Source: Candidatus Burarchaeum australiense | Lineage (GTDB): Archaea; Micrarchaeota; Micrarchaeia; Burarchaeales; Burarchaeaceae | DNA length: 36,604 nucleotides | Assembly (NCBI GenBank): GCA_902386535.1 | Contig: CABMJK010000051.1 | Location: 1 to 36,604, forward strand | Direction: 5' to 3' | Translations under genes and position numbers: made by a program | Notes under the pieces: model-generated | Told to the model about the DNA's origin: nothing | Databases searched by the model: none | Seen by the model: only the letters and a program-made list of their open reading frames with translations | Part shown: piece by piece, positions 23,626 to 29,798 of the stretch | Layout of the letters: every line of letters starts with the position of its first letter | Position numbering within the stretch: position 1 is the first letter of the stretch

Positions 23626-24435
23626 TCAACAACCCCGCAGGGTCGGCCCGCGATCTTCTTCAATATGTCGCGCCAGCGCTCCCGCAACATCTGTGCCTTT
23701 GGCCTCGGACACTTTATCCAGTATTGCCTGCAACGATTCAACTGCAATGTCGCTCAGGGGCTTGAAAGATGAAGGCAGGATGGCGGCACTGTCAACTGAC
23801 GGCTCTGCATAGCGTATGGCGTCTGCGCCATCGCCCAGAAGCTTTAGGGAAGTCGAAGCAGATATGCGGCCAACGGGCTGCTTCGAATAGGCTGGGGCAC
23901 TTGCACCATCCTTCAACGCGTTTAGCAATCGTGATTGCTGCTCGATTGATTGCTCTAAAATAGCGACTAGCATCTGCCTGACTTCCGAAATCGAGACTTC
24001 GCTTTTTGTGAGAATGCTGCCAAGACCGCGTTCTTTTACATCAACACCCATTTCTAAAGCCAGTTTCCCTATATCGTACTGCAGGTCGTGAGCCAAGACG
24101 CACGGTTCATTTCCGGAATTTGCATTCTGACGTGCCTTAAGCTCCTCAAAAAACTCCACGACTTCCTTGTTCTGCACCATGCTGACGCCAAGTTCAGACG
24201 CTACCTTTCCCAGCTTGTCCTGCAGCCCCTGAACCAAACTGCACGGTTGGCTGCCGAGATCTAACTTCCGAAGCGCATTGAGTACTTCATAAGCACCCAA
24301 TGGTTCTTCATCCTGTTGCGAAAGAAGTTTGACACTCCACCTGTCTGATGGCAGTTTGTCTATTGGCCTGATGCCGCGGCTTTTGTCGATCGGCATGCGC
24401 CGAGCCTGTTCTCCCGCAAACCCATTCTCCGCCAT
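23626..24435 (-). CDS. Hypothetical helical protein with an internal duplication
   Basis: About 269 residues; no family recognised. Two related segments occur in tandem: QPCSLVQGLQDKLGKVASEL and, some 45 residues later, EPCVLAHDLQYDIGKLALEM. Each has a PC motif followed by an amphipathic helix and GV(S/D). The rest is helical, polar and without membrane segments. The start at 24435 is preferred over the track's TTG at 24465 because TTTAATAT at 24478-24485 predicts transcription start near 24456 and GGTGG precedes the 24435 ATG. A near-perfect copy of the Lrp operator lies about 100 bp upstream. Confidence 0.65.
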   Translation of the reverse strand: MAENGFAGEQARRMPIDKSRGIRPIDKLPSDRWSVKLLSQQDEEPLGAYEVLNALRKLDLGSQPCSLVQGLQDKLGKVASELGVSMVQNKEVVEFFEELKARQNANSGNEPCVLAHDLQYDIGKLALEMGVDVKERGLGSILTKSEVSISEVRQMLVAILEQSIEQQSRLLNALKDGASAPAYSKQPVGRISASTSLKLLGDGADAIRYAEPSVDSAAILPSSFKPLSDIAVESLQAILDKVSEAKGTDVAGALARHIEEDRGPTLRGC

Positions 24436-24535
24436 TTTTTCATCCACCACTTTGCTCCAAGCCAACGCCCCAGCGCCATATTAAAGTTGTGCCGAACTTT
24501 TCGTCATTCTGAAGTTTTTTTCACGCGTTTCACGC

Positions 24536-24555
24536 ACATTTCTTGTCATAATGAC
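24536..24555 (+). promoter_or_regulatory. Solitary copy of the Lrp operator sequence
   Basis: ACATTTCTTGTCATAATGAC is identical over 20 bases to 25252-25271 in front of the Lrp gene. The palindromic core GTCAT-A-ATGAC is intact, but the outer TT/AA pair is lost on one side, and no TATA box precedes it on this strand. It lies upstream of the minus-strand gene at 23626-24435. A further half-like GTCATTCTGA is at 24503-24512. Confidence 0.6.
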
Positions 24556-24593
24556 CGCGTTTACTTCGTTCCACTTCCTGAAATCAGACCCGC

Positions 24594-24941
24594 TCATGAG
24601 ACAGGCTGGTTCGGAGATGATGTTAGTGGCATAATCTGTTGGGGTGCAACAGCCTCCGTCTGCTCGTGGCCTCGCACTGCTCTCAGGGCCTCAGTTCGTA
24701 TGCCCGGCGCTGCAGCAAGCCCACGATCCTCTAGCCTTCTCAATATTTCACCCAAATCCCGGACTTCTGGCTCAGCGCCTTCCCCGAATGCGCAAGCACA
24801 AACAACCAAAGCCAAAACTACACCAAAGCGCGCGGCAGCAAACTCCCTGCCTTTTGGTCCGTCCACCGGCTTTTTGAAAATATCAAGGTATTGTTCCCCA
24901 CGTCTATCACCCTCACGGCCTAACTGCGCCTCTTCGTGCAA
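24594..24941 (-). CDS. Hypothetical small protein with one hydrophobic segment
   Basis: At most 115 residues from a TTG; the only other plausible start is a GTG about 25 residues in, at the VDGPKGREF segment. A hydrophobic helix (FGVVLALVVCACAFGEG) preceded by basic residues looks like a signal peptide or anchor. A helical region (EVRDLGEILRRLEDRGLAAA) and a Gln/Pro-rich tail follow. No family recognised. The start is poorly supported, and the preceding ORF ends only 32 bp upstream, so this may be a decayed gene. Confidence 0.4.
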   Translation of the reverse strand: MHEEAQLGREGDRRGEQYLDIFKKPVDGPKGREFAAARFGVVLALVVCACAFGEGAEPEVRDLGEILRRLEDRGLAAAPGIRTEALRAVRGHEQTEAVAPQQIMPLTSSPNQPVS

Positions 24942-24973
24942 CTTCTTTCAGTTTTTGCCGGTCCGGTTCAGCT

Positions 24974-25162
24974 CTACAACATGGCGTCCGGTTCCAGCTC
25001 TTCCTCGATCCTTCTCATTCTTTTCTGCCTGTCCTGCAGGGCCAAAACCACGGCAAAGCTTTCCTCTGCCTCCTGCTTCGTTACCCTAATGTCCTGGGCA
25101 GGCAGACAGCAGCCCGCGCCTTCCTTTTTCCCGCGGCCGCGCCTCTCGATTTCCGAGACCAT
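24974..25162 (-). CDS. Hypothetical small charged protein
   Basis: 62 residues from the ATG at 25162, preceded by GGGTGGTC; CTAATATGC at 25193-25201 is a possible TATA. A basic start (EIERRGRGKKEGAGCC) is followed by a charged helix (AEESFAVVLALQDRQKRMRR). No family recognised. Divergent from the Lrp gene, so the palindrome at 25259 may influence both. It may form one unit with the ORF at 24594-24941. Confidence 0.45.
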   Translation of the reverse strand: MVSEIERRGRGKKEGAGCCLPAQDIRVTKQEAEESFAVVLALQDRQKRMRRIEEELEPDAML

Positions 25163-25244
25163 ATGACCACCCACGCATATAGGGGCGGCATTGCATATTA
25201 GAATTATGCCAAAAATAATGTCAATTTAACCACTTTTAGATACA

Positions 25245-25273
25245 TTTATATACATTTCTTGTCATAATGACAA
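25245..25273 (+). promoter_or_regulatory. Promoter and palindromic operator of the Lrp/AsnC gene
   Basis: TATA TTTATATAC (25245-25253) is centred 26 nt before the ATG at 25275, predicting a leaderless mRNA. Between them lies the perfect 15-bp palindrome TTGTCAT-A-ATGACAA (25259-25273). A repressor bound there would block RNA polymerase, so autorepression by the Lrp protein is the simplest reading. Confidence 0.75.
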
Positions 25274-25274
25274 T

Positions 25275-25727
25275 ATGAGCGAAAAAATAGACGAACTTGA
25301 TGAACGCATAATCGAAGAGCTGAAGAAGGACTCGCGCCAGTCGACGGCCGACATTTCGCGCAGGAGCGGCATAGCGCGCATGACTGTGCACGAGCGCATA
25401 AGGCGCCTGAAGGAGAAAGGCGTAATAAGGAAGTTCTCGCTGGCGCTAGACTACTCGAAGCTCGACAGGCCCACCACCGCATTCATACTCGTAGCCTACG
25501 AGCCGGGCCACAAGATGCCGCAGCACAGGCTGGCAGAGAAGATAGCGAAGCTGCCCGGAGTCTACGCGGTGCACATAATAACGGGCGAGTGGGACATGCT
25601 GGTGAAGGTGCGCGGCGCGTCGGTGGAAGAAATAGGTAGGCTCGTGGTAAACAAAATACGCGAGCTGGACGGCGCCTACAAAACTTTCACGATGTCGACT
25701 TTTGAGACGATAATGGAGGAACCGTGA
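25275..25727 (+). CDS. Lrp/AsnC-family transcriptional regulator
   Basis: 150 residues, the normal length. The N-terminal helix-turn-helix has LDERIIEELKKDSRQSTADI and RRSGIARMTVHERIRRLKEK; the C-terminal ligand/oligomer domain has YAVHIITGEWDMLVKVRGAS. Members usually sense amino acids or their metabolites. The gene is convergent with the proC-proB-proA operon (23 bp between the ends) and has a close paralog starting at 36458, on the other side of the proline genes. Proline or glutamate as effector is inference. Confidence 0.93.
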   Translation: MSEKIDELDERIIEELKKDSRQSTADISRRSGIARMTVHERIRRLKEKGVIRKFSLALDYSKLDRPTTAFILVAYEPGHKMPQHRLAEKIAKLPGVYAVHIITGEWDMLVKVRGASVEEIGRLVVNKIRELDGAYKTFTMSTFETIMEEP

Positions 25728-25749
25728 GTAGAGGGAGGAGTTTTGCTGC

Positions 25750-26991
25750 CTATTCCCTTACCTGCCCGGTGCCCTCTATCACGAGCTTCGTGGTGGTGAG
25801 TTCCTCGAGGCCTATCGGGCCGCGCGCGTGAAGCCGCTGGGTGCTTATGCCCACCTCGCCGCCGAAGCCCATCGTGTAGCCGTCCGTGAAGCGAGTCGAG
25901 GCATTCACGTAGACGCAGCAGGAGTCGACCTGGCTCGCGAAGAGCGCGGCATTCTTTTTGTTCTTGGTGACAATCGTGTCGCTGTGGTGCGTGCCGTACC
26001 TGTTTATGTGGTCAATCGCCTGCCTCACGTCCCCGACCAGCTTTATGCCGATTATGAGGTCAAGGTATTCCTGATAAAGCTCGCCCTCGTTCATCGGCCT
26101 TGCCTTCTCGAGTATGCGGCGCGTGCGGTCGCAGCCCCTGACCTCCACGCCGGCCTTCAGAAGCTTGTCGTAGAGCGAGGGCAAAAGCTTGGCCGCCACC
26201 TTCTCGTTCACGAGCACGTGCTCGAGCGCGTTGCACACGTAGGGCGAGGTGAGTTTTGCATTCAGGATTATGCACTCGGCCATCTTCAGGTCCGCGCCCT
26301 CGTCCACGTAGACGTGGCAGTTGCCCGCACCCGTCTCGATCACAGGTATCTTCGCGTTCTCAACGACCGCCCTTATGAGGCCAGCGCCTCCGCGAGGTAT
26401 GAGAACGTCCACGTACTGGCGCATCTGCATTAGCTGGGCCGCGCCCTCATGAGTGGTGTCTTCTATAAGCTGGACCGCGTCGGCCGGCAGGCCCGAGGCC
26501 GCGAGCGCGGACTGCATCGTGCGCACGAGCGCCCTGTTGCTGTTGATTGCCTCCTTGCCGCCGCGCAGCACGATGGCATTGCCGCTCTTGAGCGCGAGCG
26601 AGGAAGCTTCGGCGGTCACGTTCGGCCTTGACTCGTAGATGAAGGCTATGACGCCGAGAGGCACGCGCACGCGCGAAATGCGCAGCCCGTTCTTGAGCTT
26701 CCATTTTTTCATGACTTGCCCGACCGGGTCCGGGAATTTCGCGATTAGCTCGAAGCCCGAGGCCATGGAGGCGAGCTGCTTTTCGTTGAGCTCCAGCCGC
26801 TTGCGCACTGAAAGCGGAAGGGATGCGGATGCCGCGAGGTCTGCCTTGTTGGCCGCGAGAATCGCGGAGGAGTGGGCGCGCAGCGCCTTGGCTATCGCGA
26901 GCAGCGCCCTGTTCTTTTCAGAAGTGGCGGCATTCTTCATAATCTCGCTGGCCGCTTTCGCCTTCATGCACTTTTCCTCGACATCGCCCAT
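25750..26991 (-). CDS. proA: Gamma-glutamyl phosphate reductase
   Basis: 413 residues. Reduces gamma-glutamyl phosphate with NADPH to glutamate semialdehyde, the second step of proline synthesis. Visible family marks are VPLGVIAFIYESRPNVTAEA, the NAD(P)-binding ALKSGNAIVLRGGKEAINSN, VLIPRGGAGLI, VIETGAGNCHVYVDE, catalytic Cys in PYVCNALEHVLV, and the C-terminal FTDGYTMGFGGEVGISTQRL. The ATG at 26991 follows GGTGACG. It begins 31 bp after proB. Confidence 0.97.
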   Translation of the reverse strand: MGDVEEKCMKAKAASEIMKNAATSEKNRALLAIAKALRAHSSAILAANKADLAASASLPLSVRKRLELNEKQLASMASGFELIAKFPDPVGQVMKKWKLKNGLRISRVRVPLGVIAFIYESRPNVTAEASSLALKSGNAIVLRGGKEAINSNRALVRTMQSALAASGLPADAVQLIEDTTHEGAAQLMQMRQYVDVLIPRGGAGLIRAVVENAKIPVIETGAGNCHVYVDEGADLKMAECIILNAKLTSPYVCNALEHVLVNEKVAAKLLPSLYDKLLKAGVEVRGCDRTRRILEKARPMNEGELYQEYLDLIIGIKLVGDVRQAIDHINRYGTHHSDTIVTKNKKNAALFASQVDSCCVYVNASTRFTDGYTMGFGGEVGISTQRLHARGPIGLEELTTTKLVIEGTGQVRE

Positions 26992-27022
26992 TTTTCGTCA
27001 CCTTCACCCAAGTTCAATTACC

Positions 27023-28174
27023 TCAGTTGCCTCCATTTACAACCAGATTCTCCCTGTCCACGACTTCCTCCGCCTTGCCCAGCAGCGCGGCTATCTCCGC
27101 CTTCTTCTTGCCTGCGATTGAAAGAAGTTGTTTTGAAGAATAGTTGGACTTGCCGCGGCCCACGAACTCGGCGCCGCACCTAATCTCGACCACCTCGCCC
27201 TTTGCAAACTCGCCCTTCGCCCCGGTGACGCCGACAGCGAGGAGGCTCGCGCCATTCTTCAAAAGCGCGTCGCGCGCCCGCTCGTTTATTTCCACCGTGC
27301 CCTTGGCAGGCGAGGCGAAGGCAATCCACTGCTCCTTGCCCGAGAGGCCCGAAGAGGAAGGCGAGAAGAGCGTGCCCTCGCGCTCGGCAAGCACGCCCGC
27401 AATCGCGTCCTCCTTTTTTCCGTTGGCAATCGCGACCCACACGCCGGCGCGCGTGGCCAGCTTGGCTGCCGCCACCTTGCTTTTCATGCCGCCGGTCCCG
27501 AGCCCGGCGCCCGTGCCCGCGACAGCCTCGAGCTCCTCGCCTATGGCCTCGACCCGCTTTATGATGCGCGCGCCCTTCTCCTTTTTCGGATTGGCGTCAT
27601 AGAGGCCATCCACATCGGTGAGCAGAATCAGGAGGTCTGCGTGCATCTTGCTCGCCATGAGCGCGGAAAGGCCGTCATTGTCGTCGAAGACCACCTGCTT
27701 CTCGCCGTTCTCCGCGTGCTCGAGTTCTGTTGTCGAGACCACGTCGTTCTCGTTGATTATCGGGATTACGCGGGCCTTGAGAAGGGCCTCGATGGTCGTC
27801 ATGAGGTTGAGATAGCGCGCCTTGTTCGTGAAATCCTCGTTTGTGAGAAGCACCTGCGCTATCCTGATGCCGTGCTTTGAGAAGAGCGATTCGTAGGAGT
27901 GCATGAGCGCGCTCTGCCCGACAGCGGCGCAGGCCTGCTGCATCACGGTCTCGCGCGGCCTGCGCTTGAGCCCGAGCAGGGCCATGCCTGAGCCTATGGC
28001 GCCCGAGGTCACGAAGATGACGTCCTTGCCCTGCTTCCAGAGGCCGGCCATCTCGTTAACGAGCCGCGCCATCGAGGCCTCGTCCAGCGTGCCGTCTGCC
28101 CTGGCGAGCACGTTGGTGCCTGCCTTTATGGTCACGAGCCTGAACTTCTGGGGGGAAAAATTCATTGCGTGCAT
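27023..28174 (-). CDS. proB: Glutamate 5-kinase with PUA domain
   Basis: About 383 residues. Phosphorylates glutamate, the first and usually feedback-controlled step of proline synthesis. The amino-acid kinase domain has VTIKAGTNVLARADGTLDEA, VIFVTSGAIGSGM, PIINENDVVSTTEL and FDDNDGLSALMASKMHADLL. A C-terminal PUA domain starts near IAFASPAKGTVEIN. The track's N-terminal 26 residues overlap proC's end and do not look like ProB; I start at the ATG at 28174 (28165 is also possible). It lies between proC and proA. Confidence 0.95.
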   Translation of the reverse strand: MHAMNFSPQKFRLVTIKAGTNVLARADGTLDEASMARLVNEMAGLWKQGKDVIFVTSGAIGSGMALLGLKRRPRETVMQQACAAVGQSALMHSYESLFSKHGIRIAQVLLTNEDFTNKARYLNLMTTIEALLKARVIPIINENDVVSTTELEHAENGEKQVVFDDNDGLSALMASKMHADLLILLTDVDGLYDANPKKEKGARIIKRVEAIGEELEAVAGTGAGLGTGGMKSKVAAAKLATRAGVWVAIANGKKEDAIAGVLAEREGTLFSPSSSGLSGKEQWIAFASPAKGTVEINERARDALLKNGASLLAVGVTGAKGEFAKGEVVEIRCGAEFVGRGKSNYSSKQLLSIAGKKKAEIAALLGKAEEVVDRENLVVNGGN

Positions 28175-28200
28175 AAAACTCAACTCACGACTCTTGCTGC

Positions 28201-29016
28201 TCACCGCTTCCTGCTGCCCTTTCTCCGCCTTTTTGCCGCCACGCGTATGCATTCGAGCATTGCGCGGCTGAGTGAATCGTGCACACCTGCGCGCTTGAGG
28301 CGCTTCAGGCCCTCGGCCGTGATGCCCTTCTTGGTTGCGACGAGCGCGATCAGGTCCTCGGTCTCGAGCCCGCTTTCGCGCGCCATGGCGCCCGCGCCCT
28401 CAGCCGCGCTTGCCGCGAGCTTCAGCGCATCGCGCCTACTCATGCCGGCCTTCTCGCCTGCCTTGGCCATCGCGTCAATTATCAGATAGACAAATGCATT
28501 GCCGCTGCCGGTTATGAGGGCGGCATCGAGCAGCCGCTCGTCCTTCACCTCGTGCGCCTGGCCGACGCTCGAGAAGAGCTTGCGCAGCATCTCGGCATCG
28601 CGCCTGGTTGCCTTCCTGCCAAGGCAGTAGACGCCCATGCCCTTGCACACGTGCATCGGTATGTTCGGCATTGCGGCTGCCGCGCGCGCGGAATGCGGGA
28701 GGCAGGACTCGATGAAGCGCAGCGGCACGGCCGCAGCTATTGACACGATCAGCTTCCCGGCAAGCGCGCTTTTCATGTCCGCGAGCGCGGCCTCGACCGC
28801 GTCGGGCTTTACCGCAAGCACTATTACTTCACTAGAGCGCGCGGCCTCGGCTGCGCTTTTCGCTGCACGCGCACCCAGCTTTTGCGCGAGCGCCCGGACT
28901 TTTGCAGGATCATGATCGAAGAGCGCGAGCTCCTTTGGCTTCACGGCGCCGCCGCGCACCAGGCCGGTGGCTAGGGCGCTGCCCATCTTTCCCGTGCCCA
29001 CTATGCAAACGCGCAT
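28201..29016 (-). CDS. proC: Pyrroline-5-carboxylate reductase
   Basis: 271 residues. Reduces P5C to proline with NAD(P)H, the last step. The Rossmann start MRVCIVGTGKMGSALATGLV, SSEVIVLAVKPDAVEAAL, and the helical dimer domain with ALITGSGNAFVYLIIDAMA and ESGLETEDLIALV are all present. The first gene of proC-proB-proA; its TATA 26 nt upstream predicts a leaderless mRNA. Normal length. Confidence 0.96.
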   Translation of the reverse strand: MRVCIVGTGKMGSALATGLVRGGAVKPKELALFDHDPAKVRALAQKLGARAAKSAAEAARSSEVIVLAVKPDAVEAALADMKSALAGKLIVSIAAAVPLRFIESCLPHSARAAAAMPNIPMHVCKGMGVYCLGRKATRRDAEMLRKLFSSVGQAHEVKDERLLDAALITGSGNAFVYLIIDAMAKAGEKAGMSRRDALKLAASAAEGAGAMARESGLETEDLIALVATKKGITAEGLKRLKRAGVHDSLSRAMLECIRVAAKRRRKGSRKR

Positions 29017-29036
29017 AGGCTACCTTTTTCCTGCAA

Positions 29037-29049
29037 AGGTTTTAAATGT
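29037..29049 (-). promoter_or_regulatory. Promoter of the proC-proB-proA operon
   Basis: CACATTTAAAACC on the minus strand is centred about 26 nt before the proC ATG, in the 51-bp gap after the B3/4 gene. It separates the biosynthetic operon from the upstream PRODH-ProRS unit, although read-through is possible. Confidence 0.6.
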
Positions 29050-29067
29050 GGGCTCCGCACGACGGCG

Positions 29068-29778
29068 TCACGATATCGAGAACACACCCTGGTATTCCGC
29101 CTTGCCCGAGGTGACCTTTTCCATCAGGCCTATCGTGTGGGCCATTGCATCTTCCAGTATGGCTGGCGACGCCGAGGTCGGGAAGTATATGAGCATCAGC
29201 ACGCTCTTGGTGGCCGCGGTGATGCAGGTCCTGCCCGAGTCCGCGGTTGGCCCGCCGAAAATGCCAAGCTCATCGGAGCTCAGAATCCTTTTTTCACCGT
29301 TCATTTTCTGTCCGCCTATTCCCGCGTAGGTCGCGCCTGACCCGCCCACCGAGAAAGTTATCGTGTCGCCCTGGAAATTGTCGACATCGTATACGCCGAA
29401 CGGAGCGCCGGTCCTTATGGATTCCGCGTTGTTAAGGTCCACGACCGTGTTTATGCGGTAGAGGGGCTGGCCCTTGAGCACGCGCTTTATGAGCGCTTCT
29501 CCAGAAGGATCGTTCTTTGTGGGATCGAGCCCCACCTGCGAGAAGAGAACACGGATGCCCTTTATCACAGGGTCTTCGTGGATTGCCCTTCCCTCGCCGA
29601 ACTTCTTGGTCGCGCCCTTGCTCGCCGAGCGGATGGCCTCGTCCACCAGCGGATGGGTCTTGACGACCTGCACATTCACGCCGCTGAACCCGATATAGCC
29701 CATGGTCAGCCCCTTAAGCTTGGCTTGCGACGCGGGGTCAACCCGCAGATTCATCATGCGCATGTTTCCTTCGGCCAT
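29068..29778 (-). CDS. Stand-alone B3/4 domain protein (PheRS-beta editing-domain-like)
   Basis: 236 residues. Family marks are VKTHPLVDEAIRSA, GIRVLFSQVGLDPTKNDPSG, LIKRVLKGQPLYRINTVVDL, and ITFSVGGSGATYAGIGGQKM; these match COG3382, related to the B3/4 domain of PheRS beta. In PheRS that domain hydrolyses Tyr-tRNA-Phe. Solo copies are largely uncharacterised. The ATG at 29778 has GAGGTGGTA upstream. It sits 20 bp after the radical SAM gene in the ProRS operon, so clearing of mischarged tRNA-Pro in trans is a reasonable hypothesis, not shown by sequence. Confidence 0.85.
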   Translation of the reverse strand: MAEGNMRMMNLRVDPASQAKLKGLTMGYIGFSGVNVQVVKTHPLVDEAIRSASKGATKKFGEGRAIHEDPVIKGIRVLFSQVGLDPTKNDPSGEALIKRVLKGQPLYRINTVVDLNNAESIRTGAPFGVYDVDNFQGDTITFSVGGSGATYAGIGGQKMNGEKRILSSDELGIFGGPTADSGRTCITAATKSVLMLIYFPTSASPAILEDAMAHTIGLMEKVTSGKAEYQGVFSIS

Positions 29779-29798
29779 ATTACCACCTCATGTTCATG

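Noticed and set aside
24487-25089. 200-residue plus-strand ORF starting near the solitary operator
   Set aside because: Low-complexity Ser/Pro composition, no ribosome site; more likely the shadow of the small minus-strand ORFs.
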